DNA from: Hyphomicrobiales bacterium
GTDB taxonomy: Bacteria > Pseudomonadota > Alphaproteobacteria > Rhizobiales > Rhizobiaceae
Direction of reading: 5' to 3'
Length of the DNA: 64,000 nucleotides
Assembly: GCA_900469965.1 (NCBI GenBank)
Contig: UBZP01000015.1
Coordinates: 401,806 to 465,805, forward strand
Shown here: piece after piece, positions 7,612-16,314 of the stretch
How the letters are laid out: each line of letters begins with the position of its first letter
Numbering within the stretch: position 1 is the first letter of the stretch
The notes under the pieces: model-generated
Database searches by the model: none
What the model saw: the letters and a program-made list of their open reading frames with translations, nothing else
Told to the model about the DNA's origin: nothing
Position numbers and translations under genes: made by a program

Positions 7612-8898
7612 ATGAGCAAGGCAGCCTACAGGGATCATCTCGGACGTCCGATCGTCGCCGTCACCGGCATGGGCGTCATCACCTCGCTCGGGCAGGGGCT
7701 GAAGGACAACTGGGCCGCGCTCTCGGGTGGCGTGTCCGGCATTCACGGCATCACCCGCTTTCCGGTCGACGGGCTGAACACGCGGATCGCCGGAACGGTC
7801 GATTTCGTCGAGCTGCCGGCCGAGAACCCGGTCGAGCGCTCCTATTTCTACGCCCGCGAGACCACCGAGGAGGCCCTGGCGCAGGCCGGGATTTCCGGCG
7901 ACTTCGGCGGGCCGCTGTTCCTCGCCGCCCCGCCGATCGAGCCGGAATGGAGCGCACGCTTTGCGCTCGCCGACCGGGCGCCGGCCTCGCAGCGACCGGG
8001 CGATGCCTATGACCGCTTCCTTTCGGTGCTGCGCGGCAAGCCCGATCCGGCGCTCTACGAGGCCTGGCTGTTCGGGGCGATCTCCGAGCGGCTCGCCGAC
8101 CGGTTCGGCACGCGCGGCCTGCCGGTGACGCTGTCGACGGCCTGCGCTTCGGGTGCGACCGCGATCCAGCTCGGCGTCGAGGCGATCCGTCAGGGCCGCA
8201 CGGAGCGGGCGCTGACGGTCGGCACGGACGGCTCGGTAACGGCCGAGGCGCTGATCCGGTTTGCCCTGCTCTCGGCGCTCTCCACCCAGAACGACCCGCC
8301 GCAGAAGGCCTCCAAGCCCTTCACCAAGGACCGCGACGGCTTCGTGATCGCGGAAGGGGCGGCGACGCTCGTGCTGGAATCGCTGGAATCGGCGGTGGCC
8401 CGCGGCGCGCGCGTGCTCGGCATCATGAAGGGCTGCGGCGAGAAGGCCGACCATTTCCACCGCACCCGCTCCTCGCCGGACGGGGGGCCTGCGATCGCGA
8501 CGATCCGGGCGGCGCTGGAAGACGCCGGCATCGCCGAGGACGGCATCGGCTACATCAACGCGCACGGCACCTCGACGCCGGAAAACGACAAGATGGAGTA
8601 CCTCTCCATGTCGACGGTGTTCGGCGAGGGGCTGTCGAAGATCCCGGTCTCCTCCAACAAGTCGATGATCGGCCACACGCTGACGGCGGCCGGCGCGATC
8701 GAGGCGGTGTTCTCGCTGCAGACGATGCTGACGGGTACGCTGCCGCCGACGATCAACTACCAGAACCCGGACCCGACGATCGTCCTGGATGTCGTGCCGA
8801 ACGTGAAGCGCGACAAGCAGGTTTCGGCCGTGCTGTCGAACTCCTTCGGCTTCGGCGGCCAGAACGCCAGCCTGGTGATGACGGCCGAGCCGGCCTGA
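7612..8898 (+). CDS. fabF1XL: Beta-ketoacyl-ACP synthase of the AcpXL pathway, intact active site
   Basis: A 428-residue condensing enzyme (KAS II type) that should extend acyl-AcpXL with malonyl units to reach C28. The triad is complete: Cys178 in STACASG, His318 in INAHGTSTP and His355 in SMIGHTLTAAGA; the C-terminus has NSFGFGGQNA. I chose the ATG at 7612, 11 bases after the previous stop, which gives the normal N-terminal segment PIVAVTGMGVITSLG; the frame is open upstream only because of high GC. Very likely the catalytic partner of the Cys-less protein encoded just before it. Followed by a 272-base gap containing a GGCAGGG/CCCTGCC hairpin near 8911-8934. Confidence 0.93.
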   Translation: MSKAAYRDHLGRPIVAVTGMGVITSLGQGLKDNWAALSGGVSGIHGITRFPVDGLNTRIAGTVDFVELPAENPVERSYFYARETTEEALAQAGISGDFGGPLFLAAPPIEPEWSARFALADRAPASQRPGDAYDRFLSVLRGKPDPALYEAWLFGAISERLADRFGTRGLPVTLSTACASGATAIQLGVEAIRQGRTERALTVGTDGSVTAEALIRFALLSALSTQNDPPQKASKPFTKDRDGFVIAEGAATLVLESLESAVARGARVLGIMKGCGEKADHFHRTRSSPDGGPAIATIRAALEDAGIAEDGIGYINAHGTSTPENDKMEYLSMSTVFGEGLSKIPVSSNKSMIGHTLTAAGAIEAVFSLQTMLTGTLPPTINYQNPDPTIVLDVVPNVKRDKQVSAVLSNSFGFGGQNASLVMTAEPA

Positions 8899-9170
8899 CG
8901 CGGAGGGGCGGGCAGGGGGCCGACTGTCCCTGCCGGCCGGCTGCGGCTCGAATGCACCGGGTGGCGTCAACTCGCGACTTTCCTGCCGGTTGCAGCGGGA
9001 AAGAGGTTCCATTTGCCTGCCCGTTGCTCTAGAGCATCGATCCCAATCGGGGCGAGCGGGTGGCCGGCGGCCGCCAGTCCAGCGCCTCGCATCTGGTGAG
9101 AGCCGCACGGCACGCCCGGATGCCACAAGCGACGAAATTCAGGCCGCGACCGGCGGCAAAGGACAAGACC

Positions 9171-10199
9171 ATGCGCGCATTGCAGCTTCTCGACGACCGC
9201 AAGCTCGAACTGACCGACATTCCGGAGCCGGAAGCGCCCGGCCCGGGCGAGGTGACGCTCCGCGTCAAGGCGGTGGCGCTGAACCACATCGACGTCTGGG
9301 GCTGGCGCGGCATGGCGTTCGCCAAGCGCAAGATGCCGCTCGTGATCGGTGCGGAGGCGGCCGGCGTCGTCGACCGGATCGGACCGGGTGTGGCGAACGT
9401 GCTCCCCGGCCAGCTCGTCTCGGTCTATGGCGCGCGCATCTGCGGCCTGTGCAAGCCCTGCCGCGAGGGCCGCGACAACCTCTGCGAACATGTCGGCGGC
9501 GTGCACGGCTTCCATCTCGACGGATTTGCGCAGGAGAAGATCAACCTTCCCGCCCGCCAGCTCGTTCCGGCGCCGCCCGGCATCGACGCGGTTGCCGCAG
9601 CGCTTGCGCCCGTCACCTTCGGCACTGTCGAGCACATGCTGTTCGACAATGCCAGGCTCGAGCCCGGCGAGACGATCCTCGTCCATGCCGGCGGCTCGGG
9701 CATCGGCACGGCGGCCATACAGTTGGCCAAGAAGATCGGCTGCACCGTCATCACCACGGTCGGCTCCAACGACAAGATCGAGAAGGCCAAGGCGCTCGGC
9801 GCCGACCACGTCATCAACTACCGCGAGGACCGCTTCGAGGGCGTCGTGCGCAAGCTGACGAAGAAGAAGGGCGTGGACGTGGTGTTCGAGCATGTCGGCA
9901 AGGACACCTGGGCCGGCTCGATGCTGTGCCTGAAGCGCGGCGGGCGGCTCGTCACCTGCGGCTCGACCTCGGGCGTCTCCACCGAGATGAACCTGATGAT
10001 GCTGTTCCAGCAGCAATTGAAGCTGCTCGGCTCGTTCGGCTGCCGCATGGAAAACATGGCGAACGCGATGCAGAAGATGGCCCGCGGCATCGTCCATCCG
10101 GTGATCGACACCGAGGTGACCTTCGACGGTATCGCGACGGCGCTGGAGCGGATGGAATCGCGCCAGATCTTCGGCAAGATCGTGCTCCGGCTGGATTGA
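9171..10199 (+). CDS. Zinc-binding medium-chain alcohol dehydrogenase/reductase of the AcpXL cluster
   Basis: A 342-residue MDR-family enzyme. The N-terminal GroES-like domain has ALNHIDVWGWRG and a four-cysteine structural zinc site (CGLCKPCREGRDNLC near residues 88-102); the Rossmann domain carries VHAGGSGIGTAAIQLAKKIG for NAD(P). The catalytic-zinc Cys of classical alcohol dehydrogenases is not obvious, so it may act as a reductase on unsaturated or keto intermediates. Rhizobial clusters have such a gene (adh2XL) between fabF1XL and lpxXL, and context suggests the enoyl- or ketoacyl-reduction step of very-long-chain synthesis. ATG 9171 follows AAAGGACAAG. Substrate not provable here. Confidence 0.82.
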   Translation: MRALQLLDDRKLELTDIPEPEAPGPGEVTLRVKAVALNHIDVWGWRGMAFAKRKMPLVIGAEAAGVVDRIGPGVANVLPGQLVSVYGARICGLCKPCREGRDNLCEHVGGVHGFHLDGFAQEKINLPARQLVPAPPGIDAVAAALAPVTFGTVEHMLFDNARLEPGETILVHAGGSGIGTAAIQLAKKIGCTVITTVGSNDKIEKAKALGADHVINYREDRFEGVVRKLTKKKGVDVVFEHVGKDTWAGSMLCLKRGGRLVTCGSTSGVSTEMNLMMLFQQQLKLLGSFGCRMENMANAMQKMARGIVHPVIDTEVTFDGIATALERMESRQIFGKIVLRLD

Positions 10200-10204
10200 C
10201 GCCC

Positions 10205-11149
10205 GTGCGCCGCCTGATCACCCGCGCCGTTCTCGGACTGCGCAGCTTCGAGCAGTGGCTGGTCGCCCAGTTCGTGTTCGGGCTGCTCAACGTGCTGAAG
10301 CTGTTTCCCGCCGACGGCGCGATGAACTTCGCCGACCGTTTCGGCCGCTTCGTCGGGCCGAAGACCGCCCGGCACCAGCTGATGCTGACCAACCTGCGCA
10401 ATGCCTTTCCGGAAAAATCCGAGGCCGAACTCTCAGCGATCGCCATGGAGAGCTGGGGTAACATGGGGCGGATGGCGGCCGAGTACGTCTTCCTCGACCG
10501 TCTGTTCGACTTCGATCCGTTCAGCGACAAGGTCGGGCGCGTCGAGGTCGACGGCATCCCGATCTTCATCGACCTCTACGAGAACCGGCGGCCCTTCATC
10601 GTCTTCACCGGCCACACCGGCAATTTCGAGATGCTGCCGGTGGCTGGTGCGGCCTTCGGCATCGAGGTGACGGTGCTGTTCCGCCCGCCCAACAACCCCT
10701 ACATCGCCGAGAAGGTGTTCGAGTTCCGCCGCGCGCGCATGGGCAATCTGGTGCCCTCGCATGCGGGCTCGTCGTTCGCACTCGCCCGCAAGCTGGATGC
10801 CGGCGAGCCGGTGGGCGTTCTCGTCGACCAGAAATACCGCAAAGGGCTGTCGACGACCTTCTTCGGCCGTCCCGTGCAAACCAATCCGCTGCTCGCCAAG
10901 CTGGTCCGGCAGTTCGAATGCGAGGTCTATCCGGCCCGCTGCATCCGGCTGCCGAACAACCGCTTCCGGCTGGAGCTGGAGCCCGCGATGGAGATCCCCC
11001 GCCGGGCCGACGGCGCCATCGACGTCGAGGCGACGGCGCAGAAGCTCAACGACAAGGTCGAGCAGTGGGTGCGCGAATATCCCGGCCAGTGGCTCTGGTA
11101 CCACGACCGCTGGGACATCAAGAAGGCGCTGCGGAAGGCGAAGACCTGA
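10205..11149 (+). CDS. lpxXL: Lipid A acyltransferase for the very-long-chain fatty acid
   Basis: A 314-residue inner-membrane acyltransferase of the HtrB/LpxL superfamily, expected to move the C28 hydroxy acid from AcpXL to the 2' position of lipid A. It has an N-terminal hydrophobic segment, the catalytic HX4E motif in FTGHTGNFEML near residue 139-144, RPPNNPYI and VDQKYRKGLSTTFFGRP as in LpxL-type enzymes, and PGQWLWYHDRW near the C-terminus. The frame is open for over 1 kb upstream; I chose the GTG at 10205, five bases after the dehydrogenase stop, which gives about the family length. Last gene of the cluster and convergent with the hemerythrin gene. Confidence 0.9.
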   Translation: MRRLITRAVLGLRSFEQWLVAQFVFGLLNVLKLFPADGAMNFADRFGRFVGPKTARHQLMLTNLRNAFPEKSEAELSAIAMESWGNMGRMAAEYVFLDRLFDFDPFSDKVGRVEVDGIPIFIDLYENRRPFIVFTGHTGNFEMLPVAGAAFGIEVTVLFRPPNNPYIAEKVFEFRRARMGNLVPSHAGSSFALARKLDAGEPVGVLVDQKYRKGLSTTFFGRPVQTNPLLAKLVRQFECEVYPARCIRLPNNRFRLELEPAMEIPRRADGAIDVEATAQKLNDKVEQWVREYPGQWLWYHDRWDIKKALRKAKT

Positions 11150-11171
11150 CGACGACGACGGCGATGCCGCC

Positions 11172-11663
11172 TCAGGCGTTGTACAGACCGCGCAGCAGAT
11201 GGTCGCGCTCGAAGGCGATGTGGCGGCGGATCGTCTCGAAGAAGCCGCGCAGCATGTAACCGGCCGCCTCGATATTGACGTCTTCGGCGCCGCTGCCGAG
11301 CTTCAGGAGCGTGTCGATCAGTTCCTCGGCGAAACACTCGTCCTCGCAGTGCTCGAACTTCAGCCGTTTCAGCGTTTCGGCGAGGAGCTGATTGCTCTTC
11401 GCGCGCGCGGTCAAGTGGGGGAACAGCACCTGCTCCTCGTAGCGGTGCAGGCCGTGGATCAGCGGACCGAGCACCATGGCCGCGTAGATGCATTTCTGCC
11501 GGTTCACGCTTGCCGGCAGGCTGTCGGCGATCTCTTCCAGAGCGTCGCACAGACGCAGCTGCTCGCGATGGGCGCCCGCCAGCCAGTCGAGCGACACCGC
11601 GTCGCTGGGCATGGCGGAAAGAAGGTGGCAGACCCTGTTCTGTTCCCCGTTCTCCGGCGTCAT
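11172..11663 (-). CDS. Hemerythrin-like HHE cation-binding domain protein
   Basis: A 163-residue helical protein. His and Glu are spaced as in hemerythrin HHE proteins: DWLAGAHREQLRLCDAL, then GPLIHGLHRYEEQVLFPHL, then FFETIRRHIAFERDHLL, consistent with a di-iron site that binds oxygen or NO or senses iron. I chose ATG 11663, ten bases after GGGAGG; ATG 11672 is too close to that site. It diverges from ccoN, and the only clear FNR/FixK box in the gap (11730-11743) lies about 70 bases before this gene, so both may be induced at low oxygen. It may supply or protect against O2/NO around the cbb3 oxidase; that is inference. Confidence 0.8.
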   Translation of the reverse strand: MTPENGEQNRVCHLLSAMPSDAVSLDWLAGAHREQLRLCDALEEIADSLPASVNRQKCIYAAMVLGPLIHGLHRYEEQVLFPHLTARAKSNQLLAETLKRLKFEHCEDECFAEELIDTLLKLGSGAEDVNIEAAGYMLRGFFETIRRHIAFERDHLLRGLYNA

Positions 11664-11729
11664 CGCATCCATTCCTCCCTGAGTGACGGCAAGCTGGTGC
11701 ATTGATGCGCCTGCGATCGGGGCTTCTCC

Positions 11730-11743
11730 TTGATCTGCGTCAA
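11730..11743. promoter_or_regulatory. FNR/FixK box between the hemerythrin gene and ccoN
   Basis: TTGATCTGCGTCAA fits TTGAYNNNNRTCAA at every defined position. At a centre of about -41.5 it predicts a ccoN start near 11778, 67 bases before the ATG. It could also serve the divergent hemerythrin gene. Confidence 0.85.
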
Positions 11744-11844
11744 GGCCGATCCTTGCTGCATCTGCGAGCAGTGGGCTGATTGCAGGGGAAGGATTCGTGT
11801 CCGCCCCGGCTGCTCGCAACGCTCGTCGAGTTGGGGATCCAACG

Positions 11845-13476
11845 ATGAAATACGGACTAGAGACAGGGCTTCTGGCTGTCGGCGCGTTCCTGGCGCTGCT
11901 CGGCGCGGCCTTCGCCCACGACAACCAGTTCCAGGCCCACATGTGGGTGCTGTTCTTCGTGCTGCTCGCCGGCACGGTGGTGATGATCAGGCGCGTTTCC
12001 TTCGCGCCCTACCGCGTGCCCGGCGACAGCCTGCCGAAGGGGGCCGCCAGCCCCTATTTCGACGAGGTGGTCAAGTACGGCGTGATCGCGACCGTCTTCT
12101 GGGGCGTCGTCGGCTTTTTGGTCGGCGTGGTCGTGGCGCTGCAGCTGGCCTTTCCCGATCTCAACATCGAGCCGTGGTTCAATTTCGGCCGGATGCGCCC
12201 GCTGCACACCTCGGCGGTGATCTTCGCCTTCGGCGGAAACGCGCTGATCGCCACGGCGTTCTACGTGGTCCAGCGCACCTCGCGGGCGCGGCTGTTCGGC
12301 GGCGATCTCGGCTGGTTCGTCTTCTGGGGCTACCAGCTGTTCATCGTCATGGCGGCGACCGGCTATCTGCTGGGGATCACCCAGGCGCGCGAATACGCGG
12401 AGCCGGAATGGTATGTCGACCTGTGGCTCACCGTCGTCTGGGTGGCCTTCCTGGTCGCCTTCCTCGGCACGATCCTCACCCGCAAGGAACCGCACATCTA
12501 CGTGGCGAACTGGTTCTTCCTGTCCTTCATCGTCACGATCGCGATGCTGCACATCGTCAACAACCTGGCGGTGCCGGTCTCGTTCCTCGGGGTGAAGAGC
12601 TACTCGGCCTTCTCGGGCGTGCAGGATGCGCTGACGCAATGGTGGTACGGCCACAACGCGGTCGGCTTCTTCCTCACGGCCGGCTTCCTCGGGATGATGT
12701 ACTACTTCATTCCCAAGCAGGTGAACCGGCCGGTCTATTCCTACCGCCTGTCGATCATCCACTTCTGGGCGCTGATCTTCCTCTACATCTGGGCCGGTCC
12801 GCACCACCTGCACTACACCGCGCTGCCCGACTGGGCGCAGACGCTCGGCATGGTGTTCTCGATCATGCTCTGGATGCCCTCCTGGGGCGGCATGATCAAC
12901 GGCCTGATGACGCTCTCTGGCGCCTGGGACAAGGTTCGCACCGATCCGATCGTGCGCATGATGGTGATGGCCGTCGCCTTCTACGGCATGGCCACCTTCG
13001 AAGGGCCGATGATGTCGATCCGCGCGGTCAACTCGCTCAGCCACTACACCGACTGGACCATCGGTCACGTGCATTCGGGCGCGCTCGGCTGGAACGGCCT
13101 GATCACCTTCGGCGCGATCTACTACATGGTGCCGAAACTGTGGAACCGCGAGCGGCTCTATTCGATCCGCATGGTCAACTGGCACTTCTGGCTCGCCACC
13201 CTCGGCATCGTCGTCTACGCCGCCGTCATGTGGGTCGCCGGCATCCAGCAGGGCCTGATGTGGCGCGAATACGACGAGCAGGGCTTCCTCGTCTACTCGT
13301 TCGCCGAGACCGTGGCGGCGATGTTCCCCTACTACGTCCTGCGCGCCGTCGGCGGCGGCCTGTTCCTCGCAGGGGCCCTGATCATGGCCTTCAACGTCAC
13401 CATGACCATCCTCGGCTACCAGCGCGACGAGGAAGCCATTCCCGGCAGCTCGGCCGTCGCCCAGCCTGCCGAATAG
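11845..13476 (+). CDS. ccoN: cbb3-type cytochrome c oxidase subunit I
   Basis: A 543-residue membrane protein, the catalytic subunit of the high-affinity oxidase used under low oxygen. Heme-copper features are visible: [10 protein letters not shown] (low-spin heme His), [12 protein letters not shown] (CuB His), [11 protein letters not shown] (Tyr of the cbb3 His-Tyr link), AGPHHLHY (CuB His pair) and [10 protein letters not shown] (heme ligands), along about twelve hydrophobic helices. I prefer the ATG at 11845 (543 aa), with GGGGAT upstream, over a GTG at 11797. It heads ccoNOQP and is preceded by an FNR box at 11730-11743. Also called fixN in rhizobia. Confidence 0.97.
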   Translation: MKYGLETGLLAVGAFLALLGAAFAHDNQFQAHMWVLFFVLLAGTVVMIRRVSFAPYRVPGDSLPKGAASPYFDEVVKYGVIATVFWGVVGFLVGVVVALQLAFPDLNIEPWFNFGRMRPLHTSAVIFAFGGNALIATAFYVVQRTSRARLFGGDLGWFVFWGYQLFIVMAATGYLLGITQAREYAEPEWYVDLWLTVVWVAFLVAFLGTILTRKEPHIYVANWFFLSFIVTIAMLHIVNNLAVPVSFLGVKSYSAFSGVQDALTQWWYGHNAVGFFLTAGFLGMMYYFIPKQVNRPVYSYRLSIIHFWALIFLYIWAGPHHLHYTALPDWAQTLGMVFSIMLWMPSWGGMINGLMTLSGAWDKVRTDPIVRMMVMAVAFYGMATFEGPMMSIRAVNSLSHYTDWTIGHVHSGALGWNGLITFGAIYYMVPKLWNRERLYSIRMVNWHFWLATLGIVVYAAVMWVAGIQQGLMWREYDEQGFLVYSFAETVAAMFPYYVLRAVGGGLFLAGALIMAFNVTMTILGYQRDEEAIPGSSAVAQPAE

Positions 13477-13486
13477 GAGAGAGAGC

Positions 13487-14218
13487 ATGTCAATCCTGGA
13501 CAAACACGTCCTTCTCGAGCGCAACGCGACGCTGCTTCTGGTCGGCTCGCTGCTCGTCGTCACCATCGGCGGCATCGTCGAGATCGCGCCGCTCTTCTAC
13601 CTCGAGAACACGATCGAGAAGGTGGAGGGCATGCGGCCCTACTCGCCGCTGGAGCTCGCCGGCCGCGACATCTACATCCGCGAGGGCTGCTACGTCTGTC
13701 ACAGCCAGATGATCCGGCCGTTCCGCGACGAGGTGGAGCGCTACGGCCACTACAGCCTGGCGGCGGAGAGCATGTACGACCACCCGTTCCAGTGGGGCTC
13801 CAAGCGCACCGGGCCGGACCTTGCGCGCGTCGGCGACCGTTACTCGAACGAGTGGCACGTCCAGCACCTGGTTGAGCCGCGCTCGGTCGTGCCGGAATCG
13901 GTGATGCCGAGCTACGCCTTCCTGAAGGAAACGCCGCTGCAGGTCACCGACGTCACGATGAACCTGAAGGCGAACCGGGCGGTCGGCGTGCCCTATGACG
14001 ACGCGATGCTCGAAAACGCAACCGCCGACCTCGCCGCGCAGGCCGATCCGAATGCCGATACGTCCGCGCTCCTGGAACGCTATCCGAAGGCCAAGGTCGG
14101 CGATTTCGACGGCGATCCGCAGACGCTGACGGAGATGGACGCGCTGGTCGCCTACCTGCAAATGCTCGGCACGCTGGTGGACTTCTCCACCTATGACGAT
14201 GCCAGCGGCTATCGGTGA
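13487..14218 (+). CDS. ccoO: cbb3-type cytochrome c oxidase subunit II (mono-heme)
   Basis: A 243-residue membrane-anchored periplasmic cytochrome that passes electrons to CcoN. An N-terminal anchor helix ([19 protein letters not shown]) is followed by the heme c site C68-Y-V-C71-H72 in [15 protein letters not shown], and [13 protein letters not shown] and PESVMPSY, the latter likely carrying the axial Met. Length is typical. It starts 10 bases after ccoN with an AGGAGAGAG ribosome site and is followed 10 bases later by ccoQ. Also called fixO. Confidence 0.97.
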   Translation: MSILDKHVLLERNATLLLVGSLLVVTIGGIVEIAPLFYLENTIEKVEGMRPYSPLELAGRDIYIREGCYVCHSQMIRPFRDEVERYGHYSLAAESMYDHPFQWGSKRTGPDLARVGDRYSNEWHVQHLVEPRSVVPESVMPSYAFLKETPLQVTDVTMNLKANRAVGVPYDDAMLENATADLAAQADPNADTSALLERYPKAKVGDFDGDPQTLTEMDALVAYLQMLGTLVDFSTYDDASGYR

Positions 14219-14228
14219 GGGCGCGGCC

Positions 14229-14381
14229 ATGGAGACCTACACAGCCTTGCGGCATTTCGCCGACAGCTGGGGACTGCTCGCCATGACGATCTTCTTCGTC
14301 GGCGTCGTCCTATTCACCTTCCGGCCCGGCGCGCGCAAGGCCGCCGAGAGCGCCGCCGAAATCCCTCTCAAGGAGGACTGA
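14229..14381 (+). CDS. ccoQ: cbb3-type cytochrome c oxidase subunit CcoQ
   Basis: A 50-residue single-helix membrane protein. Residues 1-12 (METYTALRHFAD) precede one hydrophobic helix (SWGLLAMTIFFVGVVLF) and a positively charged TFRPGARKAAE tail, the standard CcoQ/FixQ layout. CcoQ stabilises the oxidase complex against oxygen damage. A slightly earlier in-frame ATG at 14193 lies inside ccoO; ATG 14229 gives the family length. It is four bases from ccoP. Also called fixQ. Confidence 0.93.
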   Translation: METYTALRHFADSWGLLAMTIFFVGVVLFTFRPGARKAAESAAEIPLKED

Positions 14382-14385
14382 CATC

Positions 14386-15264
14386 ATGGCCGACAAACAT
14401 GGGGCCGAAAAGCATATCGACGAGATCTCGGGCGTCGAGACCACCGGCCACGAGTGGGACGGGATCCGCGAACTGAACAACCCGATGCCGCGCTGGTGGG
14501 TGTGGACCTTCTATGCGACCATCGTCTGGGCGCTCGGCTATACGATCGCCTATCCGGCCTGGCCGATGCTGAGCGAGGCGACGCGCGGCGTGCTCGGCTA
14601 TTCCAGCCGGGCGAACGTGGCGCAGGACCTGCAGGTCGCCAAGGCCGCCCAGACCGTCTATCTGGACCGGATCGCCGCGGCGCCGCTCGCCGACATCGTC
14701 GCCGACCCCGAGCTCGCGCAGTTCGCGATCTCCGGTGGGGCCTCGGCCTTCAAGGTCAACTGCGCCCAGTGCCATGGCTCGGGTGCGGCAGGGTCCGCAG
14801 GCTTCCCCAACCTGAACGACGACGACTGGGTCTGGGGCGGCAGCATCGACGAGATCTACACGACGATCGCCCACGGCATCCGCTTCGAGGGCGATGCGGA
14901 CACGCACGTCTCCGAGATGCCCGCCTTCGGCGACATGCTGCAGCCGGAGGAGATCCGCCAGGTCGCCGCCTATGTGGTCAGCCTGACGGGCACGCCGCAT
15001 GACGCGAGCCTGGTCGAGCCGGGCAAGCAGCTCTTCGCCGACAACTGCGCCTCGTGCCACGGCGAGGACGCCAAGGGCAATCGCGAGATGGGCGCACCGA
15101 ACCTTGCGGATGCGATCTGGCTGAAGGGCGAGGGCGAGGAGGCGATCGCCAACCAGGTGCGCGCCCCGAAGCACGGCGTCATGCCCGCCTGGCTGCCGCG
15201 GCTGGGCGAGCCGACGGTCAAGCAGCTCGCCGTGTTCGTGCATTCGCTGGGCGGCGGGGAGTAA
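14386..15264 (+). CDS. ccoP: cbb3-type cytochrome c oxidase subunit III (di-heme)
   Basis: A 292-residue protein with an N-terminal FixP domain (HEWDGIRELNNPMPRWWVW then one membrane helix to about residue 58) and two periplasmic cytochrome c domains, with heme sites C126-A-Q-C129-H130 and C221-A-S-C224-H225. EMPAFGDML and GVMPAWLPRLG hold the likely Met ligands. It brings electrons from the bc1 complex or soluble cytochrome to CcoO/CcoN. Last gene of ccoNOQP; its stop is 13 bases from the end of the convergent VapC-type gene. Also called fixP. Confidence 0.97.
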   Translation: MADKHGAEKHIDEISGVETTGHEWDGIRELNNPMPRWWVWTFYATIVWALGYTIAYPAWPMLSEATRGVLGYSSRANVAQDLQVAKAAQTVYLDRIAAAPLADIVADPELAQFAISGGASAFKVNCAQCHGSGAAGSAGFPNLNDDDWVWGGSIDEIYTTIAHGIRFEGDADTHVSEMPAFGDMLQPEEIRQVAAYVVSLTGTPHDASLVEPGKQLFADNCASCHGEDAKGNREMGAPNLADAIWLKGEGEEAIANQVRAPKHGVMPAWLPRLGEPTVKQLAVFVHSLGGGE

Positions 15265-15277
15265 CCCGCCCGAAGGC

Positions 15278-15685
15278 CTAGAGGTGACGGATCTCGATCG
15301 TGGCCGGGGCGCGAATGCCCCGGTCGTTCGTCAGGAAGACGTCGCATTGCAGCGCCTCGGCTGTGGCGACGTGGATGGCGTCAGGCAACTTCAATCGGAG
15401 GTGCGCGGCGGTGATCGCTGCCTGCCCGACGGTTTCGCGCGTGATCGCAACCAATTCAACGATCTTTGACTGTTCGAGCAGATCGTGGAATGCCGCAACG
15501 ATTTCCGTACGTTGATTCCTGATCGGCGCGATGGTGCATTCGGCGATCGTCAGATGTGACGTGTGCAGGCTCGCATTCTGTTGATCGAAGTCCTGCAAGA
15601 TCGTGAGCGCGCGTCGGCGCATGTCGTTGTCGCCGTCGATCAGGTAGATGAAGACATTGCTGTCGATATAGACGCGTTGCGGCAT
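15278..15685 (-). CDS. PIN-domain ribonuclease toxin, VapC type
   Basis: A 135-residue PIN-fold protein, probably the toxin of a type II pair that cuts RNA. The acidic metal-binding residues are in place: Asp8 in VYIDSNVFIYL, Glu in SHLTIAECTI near 49, Asp in LKLPDAIHVATAEA near 101, and the TNDRG motif near 119. It starts two bases after the stop of the small upstream gene, in the antitoxin-first order. The pair lies between ccoP and fixGHIS on the opposite strand. Target unknown; VapC proteins usually cut tRNA or rRNA. Confidence 0.85.
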   Translation of the reverse strand: MPQRVYIDSNVFIYLIDGDNDMRRRALTILQDFDQQNASLHTSHLTIAECTIAPIRNQRTEIVAAFHDLLEQSKIVELVAITRETVGQAAITAAHLRLKLPDAIHVATAEALQCDVFLTNDRGIRAPATIEIRHL

Positions 15686-15687
15686 TC

Positions 15688-15885
15688 TCAGTCGCCGCGG
15701 ACTTCGGCTACCTGCCGCAAGACTTCCTCTTCCGAAAGGTGAAGGCGGCTCTGTTCAGTTGATTTCAGGATCGCACGCAGTCGTCGAATCCTGTCTGACG
15801 GCTGGGCGGGTGACATATCCAGATCATCCGCACCGCCCTTCCGGGGTTGCGCCAGATTAGGATCTTGCCTTGCTTTTGCACCCAT
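15688..15885 (-). CDS. Probable VapB-like antitoxin partner
   Basis: A 65-residue charged protein encoded immediately before the PIN-domain gene, with a two-base gap that implies coupled translation. The C-terminal half (RIRRLRAILKSTEQSRLHLSEEEVLRQVAEVRGD in two segments) looks helical and acidic, as in the toxin-wrapping tail of antitoxins; the N-terminal half is basic and proline-rich, and I see no obvious AbrB, MetJ/Arc or Phd fold. The assignment therefore rests on position and size. An in-frame ATG also exists about 24 codons downstream (MSPAQPSD), which could be the true start. Confidence 0.6.
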   Translation of the reverse strand: MGAKARQDPNLAQPRKGGADDLDMSPAQPSDRIRRLRAILKSTEQSRLHLSEEEVLRQVAEVRGD

Positions 15886-15957
15886 ATCTGTTCGTTCCGA
15901 TTATTTGCGGGAGATCCTACAGGTTGTCGACAACGAAAACTAGCTCAGAACCGCTCC

Positions 15958-16314
15958 CTATCGGTCCGACCACACGCCCAGTTCGTAGCCGTCGGGATCG
16001 GTGAACTGGAACCGCCGGCCGCCGGGGAAGGTGTAAATCGGCTTGACGATGGTGCCGCCGGATCTGGTCACGCGGGCGAGGGCGTCTTCCAGGTCGTCGG
16101 CGAACAGGATCACCAGCGGGCCGCCCGCAGCCTTTACCGGCGCCAGCGTGGTGAAGCCGCCTGTGAGGCGGCCGTCATGGAACTCGCAGTATTCGGGACC
16201 GTAGTCGGTGAAGGTCCAGCCGAAGGCGCCGCCGTAGAACGCCTTGGCGCGGCCAATGTCGCCGACGTTGAACTCGATGTAGTCGATCCTGCGATCCTTG
16301 CCGGCGGTGGCCAT
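15958..16314 (-). CDS. VOC-family (glyoxalase/bleomycin resistance-like) protein
   Basis: A 118-residue single-module VOC protein. It has the beta-alpha-beta signature IDYIEFNVGDIGRAKAFYGGAFGW at the N-terminus (two segments) and FTDPDGYELGVWSDR at the C-terminus, with VKPIYTFPGGRRFQF between; His/Glu metal positions are only partly recognisable. Substrate cannot be inferred. It is co-transcribed with the SRPBCC gene upstream, sharing one base (TGATG at 16312-16316 on the minus strand), a pairing often seen in stress- or metabolite-handling gene pairs. It is on the opposite strand to the flanking fix operons. Confidence 0.75.
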   Translation of the reverse strand: MATAGKDRRIDYIEFNVGDIGRAKAFYGGAFGWTFTDYGPEYCEFHDGRLTGGFTTLAPVKAAGGPLVILFADDLEDALARVTRSGGTIVKPIYTFPGGRRFQFTDPDGYELGVWSDR

